64,000 nt of DNA from Sinohyriopsis cumingii. Lineage: Eukaryota; Mollusca; Bivalvia; Unionida; Unionidae. Positions 1 to 12,790 of this stretch are shown in pieces. The notes under the pieces are model-generated. The model was not told the DNA's origin, did not search any database, and was given only the letters and a program-made list of their open reading frames with translations. The DNA is taken from positions 29,292,159 to 29,356,158 of the forward strand of contig CM068831.1 of assembly GCA_028554795.2 (NCBI GenBank). The letters run 5' to 3'. The translations under genes and the position numbers were made by a program. The number at the start of each line of letters is the position of its first letter. The stretch's first letter is position 1.

Positions 1-296
1 ATTTATTGTATAAAGTATGTTTAATTGGGTCAGTAATATCCAAGCAGTGGAGCTGAAAATAAGAGTCGCTATTAAGTACACATTGCTCTTGATTACAAAA
101 AAAAAGGGAAAGACATTCATTTAGTCTGCTAATTGAGATAAGACAAACGGGGATATGTCCTTCACCCGTTTTCCAGTTTTCGTATAATTTTACTTATATC
201 CACTTAGACGTCATGGTGCTCAATCCACGGTGCCAGTTTTGCTGAAATTGAATGTAGTTATTTTAAGTCCCTTCATGTGGAAGTAGTTTAAAAACT
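1..296. other. No gene seen (flanking DNA)
   Basis: AT-rich sequence with stops in all frames. I recognise no coding, RNA or repeat feature before the first SINE. Confidence 0.5.
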
Positions 297-306
297 GGGA
301 TTGGTT

Positions 307-554
307 GTTTTTGTTGTAGGGCTTAACGCCATTTTTCAGCACACGATAGGCTATACATGGCGACCCATATTAATGGTGGAGGAAGAACCCGGGAAAACCC
401 CTGAAAGAACGACCGACCCACGAGAAACTACTGGCAAGCTTCCTCACATACCCACTTTGGCCGAATCCGAGACTCGAACCCACGCAGACAGAGGTGAAAT
501 GGCAGTGGTCCTTAACAGAGAGCGCTTTAGACCACTCGGTCACTCGGGGCCCCC
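307..554 (-). mobile_element. tRNA-derived SINE (family A), full length
   Basis: The element reads on the minus strand. A tRNA-like head (complement of about 470-554, with a CCGAGTG-type A box and a GGTTCGAGTCTC-type B box) leads into a body containing the complement of GAACCCGGGAAAACCCC, and ends in a CAACAA-type tail (about 307-320). It is bounded by a direct repeat, GGGATTGGTT, at 297-306 and 555-564, which is the expected LINE-type target duplication. Open frames across it are fortuitous. Confidence 0.85.
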
Positions 555-564
555 GGGATTGGTT

Positions 565-1010
565 AAATTGAGTAGGAAACTACTGCAATGGTTCCCAGCT
601 ACAAATCAATACTTTATAAAAATTTGCTAAGGAATGCAATTAATTCACAACAAGGCGCTTTTCAACTTGCACACATATTAGAATCGAGCAGTTCAATGAT
701 GTCATCATGGATTGCATTTGTATGGTTGCCCTGAATAAATATTTTATTGCGAGTTAACGTTACATACGTTCCTCGCTTCCAAACAATGCCTTAGCAAAAT
801 ATTGTTAAATTTATATTGAAAAATCCTTATAAAATGCAGTTCCTTTCCACCTGAAATTTCTGACTATTTTAGACAGTAACATAGAAGCTCTAACATTCTC
901 ACGGTAACAGACTTTATGTGGTGTGTCACCCACGTTTCACCCAGCGTTCCTGGCGAGTAAATTCGCGGCTGTGAGTTTAGTGCATGCCGATACAAATTTG
1001 GGAAATATAA
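565..1010. other. No gene seen
   Basis: AT-rich intergenic or intronic DNA without a recognisable feature. Confidence 0.45.
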
Positions 1011-1014
1011 ACAA

Positions 1015-1015
1015 T

Positions 1016-1073
<58 letters not shown>

Positions 1074-1091
1074 TATATATATATAGATAGA

Positions 1092-1123
<32 letters not shown>

Positions 1124-1172
1124 TAGACAGATAGATAGATAGATAGAACAGACAGATAGATAGATAGATAGA
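1015..1172. repeat. GATA/GACA microsatellite
   Basis: Tandem GATA units with an internal (AT)n stretch near 1071-1084 and a GACA-variant patch near 1110-1155. The minus-strand open frame rich in YLSI repeats is a by-product of the tetranucleotide repeat. Confidence 0.95.
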
Positions 1173-1705
1173 ACTGGCTTTAGAAGCAAAAGCAGAAATA
1201 TTTTGCGTATTTTAAGAAAACCTAAAAACTTTATTACGCCGGGCAACTTTGTTTTACAGTAAGATATCCAATCAGAAGTGTCTCTTCAATGCCTTCTCAA
1301 TCGACAAACTCAGATACTCCATCAGGTTTCGAATTCCTCCGGATGTCATTGATATCAGCGGGGTGCCATTATAGCGCTTATTATATTCCCTTTAGCTCAT
1401 TAAAAGTCCATAAAGTATTTTAGGAGACATGCTGATAATACTGTCGGAACGAACATGATACATTATACTGCGAAATCATCTCCAGAGGTTCAAATTGTAA
1501 TCCATTTCTCAAACAAGTCCTAGATCGATATATCACAAAAATGATAGGTAATGGAAACGTTAACGGCGGTAGTGTGAAACCTAACTGAACATCAGTGTGG
1601 CTGCTTTGACTTGAATCTACTTAGATGATAATCACGTGACTGAAATACTTTTATTGTAACAAGTGCAGGCATCGAATTATTATCAGGACATATATATTGA
1701 AAAGG
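1173..1705. other. No gene seen
   Basis: No coding or repeat feature recognised between the microsatellite and the SINE fragment. Confidence 0.45.
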
Positions 1706-1708
1706 AAA

Positions 1709-1895
1709 AGTTTCTCGAGAATGCCCGTTTGGGAAAACCCCGGAAAGAACCACCGACCCACGAGAAGCTACTGGCAAGTTTTCTCACATACCCACCTTGG
1801 ATGAATACAAGACTCGAACCCACGCAGACAGAAGTGAGGTGTCAGTGATCCGTAACGGAGAGTGCTTTAGACCCCTCGGCCACTCGGGCCCCCCT
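1709..1895 (-). mobile_element. SINE family A, lacking the 3' tail
   Basis: This matches the 307-554 and 4642-4898 copies from the body (GGGAAAACCCCGGAAAGAAC on the plus strand) through the tRNA-like head (CTCGAACCCACGCAGACAGA and CACTCGGGCCCCC). The tail end is missing, so it is truncated or diverged. Confidence 0.8.
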
Positions 1896-1899
1896 CGGA

Positions 1900-4090
1900 T
1901 AGATATACTGCATTACCAAGGTCGTGCAGTATATCCATCTGAAAACTTCTTCCCATACAAATGCAGTAACCTATACTTTTATACCCGTCTTTATGCTCGA
2001 ATAAACAGTAACACAAGAAAGAGTGAAAACAACAAGATTTGAAAAAAACACTTTATATTAATTTCCCTTTAAAATTCTGTAAAAATAAAAAGATTTGAAC
2101 TTACGGTTTTAAGAATCAAATCCAAAAATAACAAAATGTTCTAATGATTTCAAGTTCGAGTCCTGATGAAGAATCCAAAATGGATGACGATGACGTATGC
2201 TGTAATCTGTTGTGTTGAAGTCTACATTTCCTTATAGAAACAAGAATTATCACTCCGGTTTTGAAAATCTGAATACATTTTTATAACAGCTGTCCTTATT
2301 CAACAGTTTCACATTAGCACTCGTAATTTCCAGGAAAGAAATTAATCCGTTTGAATCCAAGTAATTAAAATAACTCCAATCCAAGTAATTTGAAATAACT
2401 TCAAACAGCACAACATACAACTTCTAGTGCAAGAAAAAAGTCCAGTTTCTACTGAGAATAAATCTCCAAAGCAAAGGTTATATCATCTTCTAAGACGCAA
2501 ACAGGAAGTCACGTGATCATGTTCTAGAACCTCGTAGAAATTAGGTACTTTTTAAAGATCACGTACACCCACTCTGGCCACGACGAAAACCAATCATTTT
2601 ACTCTAAGAAATATAAAAATAAATTGCTTACATCTTAAACACGTAGTCCCATCATGACCTCGACAACAATCAGTCATTTTAAAATACAACTAGGACTTGT
2701 TTAGTTGGTTGCTACTAATTTTGAATGAAGGTAAGGATCTAGATCTACACCTATTGTTTATAAAATGAACAGTCAAGGTCAAACTATTTTCTGGAAAACG
2801 TATCATCTCCAGTGAAAAACTTTACATTGCTATAGCATGTAAAGAAAAATAAAATAAATTTAAAACTGACAAACAATTAAATTGAAATAAATATATATTA
2901 AATCAAATATACCTAACATATAAATAAATAAATATATTATATACCAAACACCAGTTCACATCATGAATTATAACTTTTGCTAAAATTATTAATAATAGTT
3001 ATCTTAATATTACCAGTTTCTACCAATGCCATTGTTATAGGAACGCATGTGTTATGTTTATAATACATGAAAATTTCAAATCCTTACTGGAAACTTAACA
3101 ATTAAGAACTTAATAACAGATATTAAAATGCAGATATTCCCCCAGTACAGCATTTACCCATACTGACACCGGCATTAATGACCGATAGTCATACTAATGG
3201 TTTAGAGAAACAAAATCGTCAAAATACAGTAAGACAAGCGAATCGTAGCAAGTCCTACGTTAGATTTGCAAATATGCGCATTGATGTTAGCGTTTTTACT
3301 TTACTAAATAAATTCACTATTCAGATCCCGTTGCTTGATTTTATAAAAGAGAATATGTCAGAGCCAAAAGGTGTATTTTATTCCTTGGATTGTCCATAAT
3401 CTTGGTCACATTTTCCAACCATCTGCGTATGTTGTTTCTGAGATACGATTTTGGCCTTAACATCAGCTGTGAGCCTGAAAAGACTTTTGCTATTGAATAA
3501 ATATGCTTGTCAAATATTTAGTTCAGTGAATCAAACGTTAAATTGCAGCATTTATGATGATGCAAACCATACTATAAATCAATATTCTGCATTTCGAATT
3601 CTTTCTTAAAACTGGAAAACGGAGTAAAAGATAAGTCGCGTTTAATTGTATTTAATTACATCATCAATTTTAACGCAGAGTGTGTTTAAAGAGCGATTGC
3701 ATTAAACTTTACATATATCAGGAAATGGGGTACTATCACTGGACAGTGACAGATCATTGTGTTTTCATTGGACTTCACAAATAGCGACTTTTTGCTCTTC
3801 TAAATTAATCAATGTCTCGTTGATGGTGATGCATTTTACCTTTTCCTAGCAAAGTTTGTGAAAACAAATTTGTTTTAGAGACAACACATAACCCTCTAGA
3901 TGACGATATAGCATGGATTATGCAGCAGTTATTTTCAAACCTAATGTTGTTAAGGAAATGATTGTACAGCGTGCGTGTCAGTCCATGTAAGATTCAGAGT
4001 CGCGTGATCTATTTTTACTATATTGACACAGAGCGTAGCCATCCCCAGACATCTACATTCTTGTTTTGAAGACGATATTCTGTTTCTCTT
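1900..4090. other. No gene seen; one small duplication
   Basis: AT-rich DNA. A roughly 25-bp imperfect tandem duplication (unit beginning AATCCAAGTAATT) lies near 2354-2403. The 73-codon frame at 3178-3399 has no recognisable motif and I do not call it. Confidence 0.4.
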
Positions 4091-4095
4091 TGTAG

Positions 4096-4437
4096 AATTT
4101 TAGACGAGCGAAGATAGTTAAAGATTTGAACAAATACTGAAATTGACTAGACCGAGACAAAAAGTTGCATGCCTGCAATCTTCAGATTGACGTATACAAT
4201 GCACACATTTTGAATCATCTTTCCATCTTGAACAATGATATGATAACAAACAATGACGTTATGAGGGAAATAACTTTTGATTTCTTCAACAGTCCTACTG
4301 GTGACTATCTTGATAATTGTATGTAAGAGAAGATAGTCAAAGAATTTGAATAAATGCAAACATTGATCAAACAGAAGATATTTATGCATACATGTAATCT
4401 TTAGGTTGACGTACAAATACACACATTTTCGACACTG
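4096..4437. repeat. Two diverged direct repeats of about 115 bp
   Basis: The segment at about 4096-4212 recurs at about 4322-4434. Shared landmarks in order are GAAGATAGT(T/C)AAAGA, TTTGAA(C/T)AAAT, TTGACGTA and ACACATTTT. The copies are clearly related but diverged. Origin unknown. Confidence 0.6.
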
Positions 4438-4525
4438 GGTGCTACTGGCAAGCTTTCTCACATGCACACACTGGCCGAGTACGAGACTAGAACCCACTTA
4501 GACAGAAAGACCACAGCTTCAGGCA
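4438..4525 (-). mobile_element. SINE family A fragment
   Basis: GCTACTGGCAAGCTTTCTCA followed by a degraded version of the CGAGACTCGAACCCAC head matches the central part of the family A SINEs. Both ends are missing. Confidence 0.65.
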
Positions 4526-4561
4526 CATTCCTTTGCAAACACTAGCGTTGCCTAAATTCGG

Positions 4562-6324
4562 AATTTACTCAGTGACGTAAGAACATTAATAAAACAACGT
4601 CATCGTATCTCTGTTTCGTGTATATCACTCCAGATGACGTTGTTGTTGTTGTTGTTGTTGTAGGGTTTAACGCCATTTTTCAGCACACGATAGGCCATAT
4701 ATGGCGGCCAGTATCAATGGTGGAGGAAGAACCCGGGAAAACCCCGGAAAGAACCACCGACCCACGAGAAGCTACTGGCAAGCTTTCTCACATACCCACA
4801 TTGGCTGAATCCGAGACTCGAACCCACGCAGACAGAGGTGAGATGGCAGTGGTCCGTAACGGACAGCGCTTTAGACCACTCGGCCACTCGGGGCCCCCCA
4901 GATGACGTTAGTGAAAAGATATAGTATTAGAGAGACGTTCTGAAACCTTGTTAACAACCGTAACCCCATCCTAGACAATGGTAATGAATTTTAACGATAT
5001 AAAAAAAAAGCAAATACAAGGTTAATTGTTTCTTCATGAGCAATTTCCTGCTGTTTCTTCTATAGTACGCTTAGGTCCTTGTGGCATGCAAAGAGTTACA
5101 AAAAGTGAAATGAATCAAGCTCAAATGATTCCAACCTGAAAGTTGCATTGTCACGTGATTTAAACTGTTTTAAAGACTTCCTAGCAATACATGAATAACA
5201 AAATTAACATAATTGTTAGATGCCGTAGATGTTAATGCATGAATTTAAAAATTATTTCATTAAAAGCAATGTTTATAATAAGCAAGTGTTTCCCCAATAT
5301 TTTGTTTTGCGAAATTGTGATAATTAGTTTAAGGAAGCCATTGTAGGCACTAACAATTAAAGTATTCATAACAAGGCGAAAATGTCCAAAACCACTTCCC
5401 CAGGCAAAACTTAATGCTCTTTAACCTCGTGTTTGCAACTTGAATGGCTTGATCAGTTATCCTCAAAAGTTTGAGTATTTGTATTTCATTCCCACTAAAA
5501 CTGAACATATTACTTTATTTGATTAATATTCATTCCCGGCCAAAGGAATCCTCTTCGAATGTATGGTCACTTTGGAGACTGTACGTCCTTATCACAGGAT
5601 TCCTTATGTACTAGCTTAGTTTGTATATTCTTTGTAATAATGCACCAACGTCATTTAATTGAAACGTCCCGTGTATCATAAGAACAATGTTTACTGGAAA
5701 TGATTCATGAAATTAGAGAACACGACTTGGCTGCAACATAAGCGTTTCTGTCATTAATGAAGATTGTGCTCTATCTCCATTACATTCCATTTGCCAGCAC
5801 TCACTGTTGCTTTAAGTTGTAGTACGTTTTGTAAGTAAATGGAATAATTAATAATAATATAATAATTACATTAAAATTAATAATCAAATTAAGTGGTAAA
5901 TCAATATTTTAAATTTTCACTGGATGAATTGTTCATTCAAAATTTCTGCTCAAACTCAAACATACATTGCTAGGAAGTCTTTGAAACCGTTTAAATCACG
6001 TGACAATGCAACTTTCAGGTTGGAATCACTTGAGCTTGATTCATTTCATCTTTTGTAACTCTTTGCATGTCACAAGGACCTAAGCGTACTATAGAAGAAA
6101 CAGTAGGAAATTGCTCATGAAGAGGCAACAAACCTTGTATTTGCTATATATTTATATCGTTCGAATTCATTACCATTGTCTAGGATTGGGTTACGGTTGT
6201 TAACAAGGTTTCAGAACGTCTCTCTAATACTATATCTTATCACTAACGTCATCTGGAGTGATATACAAGAAACAGAGACAAAATTACGTTGTTTTATTAA
6301 TGTTCTTACGTCACTGAGTAAATT
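4562..6324. mobile_element. Long-TIR foldback DNA transposon, non-autonomous
   Basis: The arm at 4562-5190 (about 360 bp after subtracting a nested SINE) is the inverted complement of about 5960-6324. Outer ends read AATTTACTCAGTGACGTAAG on the left, with its complement on the right. Inner landmarks include TCACGTGATTTAAAC and GACTTCCTAGCAAT. The arms are clearly homologous with scattered substitutions. The AT-rich middle (about 5190-5960) has no coding capacity, so the element cannot move itself. I could not identify a target duplication or superfamily. Confidence 0.8.
4642..4898 (-). mobile_element. SINE family A nested in the foldback element
   Basis: Full-length family A SINE on the minus strand: a (GTT)n tail complement at about 4642-4661, the body, then the tRNA-like head ending in GGGGCCCCC. 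It is flanked by CAGATGACGTT at 4631-4641 and 4899-4909. The right arm of the host transposon (near 6248-6258) has the single uninterrupted site, which proves insertion after the transposon formed. Confidence 0.9.
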
Positions 6325-9300
6325 TTCAATCCATTAATTGCTAATAAATAACTTTTTAATTGGTCTGTTAACTATAGTAGATACAATATTCCAATATATC
6401 GTTTTGTTACTACCCTATATAGTTCCATCTTTCGCATGTATTTCACGGTTCAATCAGTTGCCACGTAAAATCAGTAATCAATAATCCGATTCCTTTGAGC
6501 TGGCTTTCACCTTATCAACGCAAACAAAGAAGACATATACGTTTCAAATTTGAGCTCTCTTTTCAAAACATCTAACCACTGACAATGATTACAAACATTT
6601 AGGCCATTTTGGGCTTTTATTTAAGTACAGTCAGTATTATTTCTTGATCATACGGCATTAAAATCGTGAAGATTTAATTATACATCGCTAAAATCATAAC
6701 CAATCATCCGACCAACTGTCGTCACCAACAGAAAAGTCGCCTTATTTTCCTTTAAAGTTCATATAGAAAACAGAATTTCATTTGGTTGTTTATTAATCTT
6801 TGTTATCATGATATCGGTAGAGATCAGTTACCGTTTATTACCTCTATTTATCAAAGAATGAATATAAGTATGCATGTCTTCCATTCAATTTGTAATAATG
6901 GTCAGAGTTTATTTGTTCGGTTTATTTACACTACTTCAAAAACAAGAAGAGAAACCAACGAGAAACGTGCAGTAACAACATAACACAGCAGTTATATTTA
7001 TTCAATAAAATCGGAATAAACTTCGCATAAAGATTAACTTAATGACTTGAAAAGTCTTTACCATTAACTTTTATTTTAATTTGTTTCCCTTGATTTAGAA
7101 ACGTCATAATTAAGACTATAAGTTCCATAAACATCATGTAAATATTTCACAGAAATGATCCTTTTTATAATGAAAACATGTCCCGTGATTCTTTTACATA
7201 TGCCAAAAGATTAACAGAATTTATCTTACGCTTCCTAATTCAGTTGCAAGACCAGACTTTGGTATTTTGAATTCTTGTATAATCAACGGAAACATAATAA
7301 TCGACTAAAACAGGATTAGGCTTCAGAGTGTGAGTGAACCATGTAAGATTCGGTTGTTTGTTCTCATTGGTACATTCTGGAACAGTAATAAACAGCTATT
7401 CACACAAGTCGCAAACGATCCCCATGGCATTTAACCGGTGTAATTTCAAATGAAATCGTAGTCACCTGAGCTCACGACTCAGCACTTAGTCCGTATGACC
7501 GGTTTTCTTGTACTAATTCAGTCGGCTGTTTACTGTTCCCACAAAGTGCTCATCACTCTAATCTATCGTCTTTATTAAGACAGTATTTTGAATGGGTAAA
7601 ATAGAATTTAATGTGGCGAAGTATTGTAGGAGTGGCTAAACATCGTTTCGAATTAGTCTCAGAAGCGTAAATTGTTGACACGTAAACAACATATGACGCC
7701 AACAGGTTCGACAAGATCCCATCCTCTCTATCCATGAGAGCGGGTCCAAATTATTGATGAGAAAATTATCGCATAATATATTAGAAGTGTCTGCCGCACG
7801 TGTAGAATATATGTCAACGGTACACAATTCTTAACTTTAATATTCGCTGTTGTCCTCCAATTTTATTTATTGACCATATCGCTGTTTGGGGTGTTTAGTA
7901 TTGTCTCAAAACACTCACTTTGTGTCACATGGTATTTGTCTTGCATTGTCAAGGGTTCCTTTTTGATATCCTGTGACTTTTTAGGTCATGAATTAATTAA
8001 AGATATGGGAACGATATTGGAAGTAAAACATTTTATTATTGGTTACAACTCCTATTTCTCAGGCTTACAGTCATTCCGAATATTTAGACAGATAATTGGG
8101 TAGATCTGCAAAGGAACCGCAGGTTCTGCTCCAGCCCAGGTAAGACCAGGTCGGTTATCTGGGTGTCTCCTTTTTAAAGGCGCTTAGCAACCATTTCATC
8201 GACATTAAAACTTAGACTAACGTGTTAAAATTGCCATTACACCCAAGAAAGCAAACCAAACCTGAACCATTCTGGCATTGTATCAGACGTTGTTGGTATG
8301 AGTGTGATTCCTTGGGTATTGACCCTAACTGAAGGTAATTTGCTAACGAGTGTAGGTCCTTGACATTTAAGAATGACATTTTTAATACACCTATATCTTT
8401 TTGCGCGTTAAACCTCTATCTTTGTTCTTGCAGCACAAGTATAACACGATGTAGTTTGGTAAAAGAGGTACGTTTTATTTGGATTTTACTAATATATTTT
8501 CTTACTATGACCTTTGCTGCTGAAAAACAGTAATTGCAATGATCTGTAGCGAGTAATCATTTTGTGTGATGTTACGATATTTTCATCTCATTACGACAGG
8601 CATTTTCTAAGTTTTCCAGAATTTGCTTTTGTGACGATATTTAACTGTATATTTCATTCATTGTTTTTTTTGTTCTTTCTTCTATGTTATTCGTTGATGT
8701 GTTTATTAAGCAGATTTGGTCAACCAGTCTTTTGTGGCAAACAATGGCGCCAACTGCGGAATGGAAAGGACTTGGACCTGTAGGATCAGGAAATCGTAAC
8801 ATGAGTGGACTGACGTGAGGACCATTTGTCCTTTAAATGTACCTTAGAATGCTTTGTAAAAACATTTTTATGATTTCGTCAAAATAGTTTGATGGCAGCA
8901 CTAAAAGCGCCATTTCATAAGATAAGTTAATATAAATCCTTGAATCTGACTGGGTGAGAGCATTTGTTGTAAACAAACGTACTTTTCCAGCATAATCACG
9001 TGAGATCGATATTAGTTGTCAGAAAAGCACTATAAACAAGGGAATCCATTATATTATATAAAATCTATACATTATGGTGCGCAATTTACATTTCACATTA
9101 AAGCGTATTATTTGTATGTTTGAAGGCGCAGACAAATTAAGAACATCGCCAAGAAAAAACATAAATGTCGTGGTTTCATAAGTCAGTCAGATTATAACAA
9201 TGGACGTCCTTCGCTGTATTAAACCATGTTTGGGACAAACTCAGTCTCTCATATGTCTTGGTATTCTACACACGTTTTAAGCATATTCTTCTCTCTTGGA

Positions 9301-9420
9301 GATAAATAGGTTAATTATTATACGAACAATTAGTAACAAAAAGGTCTATGTTGTCACAAAAGCAATAACAGGTAGTTAACATCTTTTATTTTACTCAGAA
9401 TAGATCGTTTAAAAATTTGA
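6325..9420. other. No gene seen
   Basis: About 3.1 kb of AT-rich DNA with only short, unconvincing open frames. I see no family motif, RNA gene or clear repeat. Confidence 0.4.
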
Positions 9421-9421
9421 T

Positions 9422-9735
9422 TAGCCTTTGCCTAATCGCTATCCTGACTTTTTGACGCAGGTTCGAACCCGAGCCAAGTCATAACAAAGATTGTAAAACT
9501 AAAACCCGTACTAGCAGCTGCCTCACTTGGCGCTCCGTATTAAGAGGTTAGCGTTAGGACTTGTCGGCCTGGTGTCAGGATAATGTGACTGGGTCGGACA
9601 TGACGCTACATGTCTGTGGAATGATTTCCAAGTCTTAGACATAATTATGAACTGCCACACTGCAGATAACGTAGCGATATGACTGAATAACTGTTAAAGC
9701 GACGTTAAAACTCTAAATCACATACACACATAGAC
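9422..9735 (+). mobile_element. tRNA-derived SINE (family B)
   Basis: A degenerate tRNA-like head (B box in GGTTCGAACCCGAGCCAAGT) is followed by a conserved body (GGCCTGGTGTCAGGATAATG, then CTGCCACACTGCAGA) and a CACATACACACA tail. The same body occurs at about 31200, 34070, 35955 and 37735. The head is more decayed than in the 35955 copy. Confidence 0.8.
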
Positions 9736-9739
9736 CTGA

Positions 9740-10560
9740 CGTTTGGAAGACATGATTAACTTTGTCATACACAAGCACGTTCTCTTCAAATGACAATTTT
9801 CTAAACGAAGTATGCATTCCTTGCCGTGAAATTAATGCAATTGAAAGTCTTATTTGTATTAATGATTATCAGTTCCATCATAATAAGTGTGAAAGACGTT
9901 TCTGAAAATTTAGTAGGCGGACAGGTGCGATAATATTCCGGAAATGCATTGGAAAGTGAGAGTCGAAACGTGATTAACAAGGAGAGAGAAAAGAGCAATT
10001 TATTTTAATACGATGATTTTAACGACTAGCTGATAGGGATATCGTGCAAAATTAAGAACTCTGTATGGGTGGAAGGGAATACTGTCCTGTATACTTAAAC
10101 TTTTCTTGTTTGGAGTAAATTATTTTCTTTTTGTCTCCAAAGCATTTAATGTGCTTTATATTCTCTGTGCGCTACTTTATTTTCATCAATTAATCTGCTC
10201 GGCGTTTCCGTTTTAGTGCTTTTTTTTAAAGATTCAATTCTTTAAGATAAAATTTTAAAGTAACAACCATTTCACGTGCGATCGCATTTTTCATCAAATT
10301 TTTAAAATTGTGGTATTTGAGATCTATTTATAACATTTAATGACTAGTGTCATGATTGGCAGTAAGAATAAGTGCTTCAGTCATGTAAGACGATTTTTAA
10401 AAAATGTTTTACAGTTCTTTGGACTCCAATTCTTTTTCTAATAACTCTGAGTTGTTGACTAGTTGATTTTTGTTACATTTTCTTCTATATAAATAATGCG
10501 TGACTATGGTGTCAAGTATGTTAGTGCCTTTAAAATGTACCTGTTACCTGAAGGAGTGAG
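9740..10560. other. No gene seen
   Basis: AT-rich DNA without a recognisable feature. Confidence 0.4.
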
Positions 10561-10570
10561 TTCATAACTC

Positions 10571-10684
<114 letters not shown>

Positions 10685-10689
10685 TGATA

Positions 10690-12751
10690 ATAGAAGAAGA
10701 TATTTCACAAGTCGCACTATGATTTTGAAGAATTTTTACTGAGAAACCAAAAGTATGATACACGCTGTTCTTGATATAACTATTATGAAAAACGAAACAC
10801 TAAACATAAGCATGTATAGGACTCTCAGAAATTTGAATCTCTGTTGGAGCAATACAAGCATCTAGGACCTAGATAACAGTGTCATTAGAACTTTTGTAGA
10901 TTCAATGTGAGGTATTATTATTTATGTAAATGTCTTATCCTCTTGTGAATTCACCCCTTTAAGCGTTTTGCCACTTATTAGCAAATTAATTGTCATCTAT
11001 TTTTAATATTGTATGGATATAAATGTCAGTCGGTAATTCTATGTTGAACATTTTCTGGGTTATGTAAAAGTTAATATCCATTCATTTTGCCAAAATATTT
11101 CGTTTTCTGTGACAGACATTTCGACGGAAGCGGAAACCTCAGTACTACAATTTTACATTATCTGGCTCTTGGAAGTCAGCCTTTTTGATACTTATAAAGC
11201 AGAGCCCCTAATTTAGTCGAAAACAGAAACCTGTTGCAAAAGTATTATCGTCTTGCAGATTTTATAACGAGCTGACAAGATACAATCTTAGCGGTCCTCG
11301 GCATTTTATTTCTTGCCGAAGGAATTCCATCCAATATCTTGATTGTTATGCAGGCTATATGAACATTAAAAGCACAGTCATTGAAACCGTACATGGAAAT
11401 TCAGTTTTATGATAATACCCGCAGAACACTCCCGTCTAAGGAAATCATAAAATCACGGTCATTCCGCCCATTTGTACTGCGCAAATAGTCTGGACCAAAA
11501 AGGGTTTGGAGTGAATAAGGTTTACACGTAGCCGCTTGTAATAAACAGTCAAATCCGTTGTCTATATTTTATTTTAGCCCTCCGATCAGTGAGTATACTT
11601 TCTATGGTTATTTAATTATTATTGTTTAGTTCAGTATAACACATGACAAGTTAAACAATCGCAGATAACGTAATTGGTTTTAGGATATTTGTCGATTTAT
11701 TAAAATCTGCAAGCACTGTTCATCACTAAAGGACAGATTACGTGTGCATATCGTAAACGGTCGTACCATGCCAAACAAAAATCTGTACATCATGCCTTGT
11801 TTTCTATTATGGAATGATTGATGTAACTATGCGTCCTTATGTCTCAAATGCTAACACTTGATATGTATGCTAATGGCGATTGCTTGCGATAATTTGAAAT
11901 CAAGACTATTATTACACTGAGAAACAGTTGATTTTAAGAAGCAATTCACATTTTAAAAGACATTACATGTCGGAAATCGTAATTTTACAGTAATAATGCC
12001 ACAAACGTAAAAAGAACTGACGGCTACAAATATTAGTTGTTGACATTGTTTTAAAAGTTGATGCAATAATCTCACTGAATAAATTTTGCGTTTCTGGCCG
12101 ATTTAATGTATAGGAAATATACTACTTACTACCTGATCCGTGACGTGTTTTCATATCGGTTTGGCATTTCATGTTGAGCACAATGCATATCATCTGCTCT
12201 ATACGTACGAATGTTATGACTAGGTTATGTACGAGTCATGGAAGAAGAGAGCTAAATACATTTTATGACTGTCAACCAAAGCATGGGCAGTACTAATCTG
12301 AGTATTGCACACTTTCAAATTAACCTCATATCAATATCCCAGTTCGCATACTTTTTTAATCCGTTATAATAATGTTTATAGAGTTTCGGATTAATGGGTT
12401 TGGGATAATTATTACCCTTTGAAGTTGCGAACATTTGTTCTCTTGAGCAGTAGTTGTGACGTGTGCTGTGAAAAAAATCCGTCGGATAATGCTTCACTAC
12501 GCTGAATAACTCAACTAATACTATAATTATTGTTTGCGTTTTATTCCTTTATGCGTACAATTTTATAGGAGACGCTTTAACGTTCGAAAACTTTACCGCC
12601 TGTCGCTTTAATATCATTGTCAGCTTCATATATAAACCATCGATTTTGACTTTATAGTGAGTATACCTAGTAAATAAAATTCGACTACACCAGCAAGGGA
12701 AATTTTCCACTTTGTTGTCACATAACAAAATACTAAAGGAAAGTTTCCACG

Positions 12752-12755
<4 letters not shown>
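10690..12755. other. No gene seen
   Basis: About 2 kb with no coding, RNA or repeat feature that I can support. Confidence 0.4.

Positions 12756-12786
<31 letters not shown>
12756..12786. repeat. (CT)n microsatellite
   Basis: An uninterrupted CT dinucleotide tract of about 15 units. Confidence 0.95.

Positions 12787-12789
<3 letters not shown>

Positions 12790-12790
<1 letters not shown>

Noticed and set aside
301-630. 109-codon open frame across the first SINE
   Set aside because: The frame is the reverse of a tRNA-derived SINE; the same peptide pattern recurs at 4618-4905 because the SINE recurs.
977-1246. Protein rich in YLSI repeats on the minus strand
   Set aside because: Produced entirely by the GATA microsatellite.
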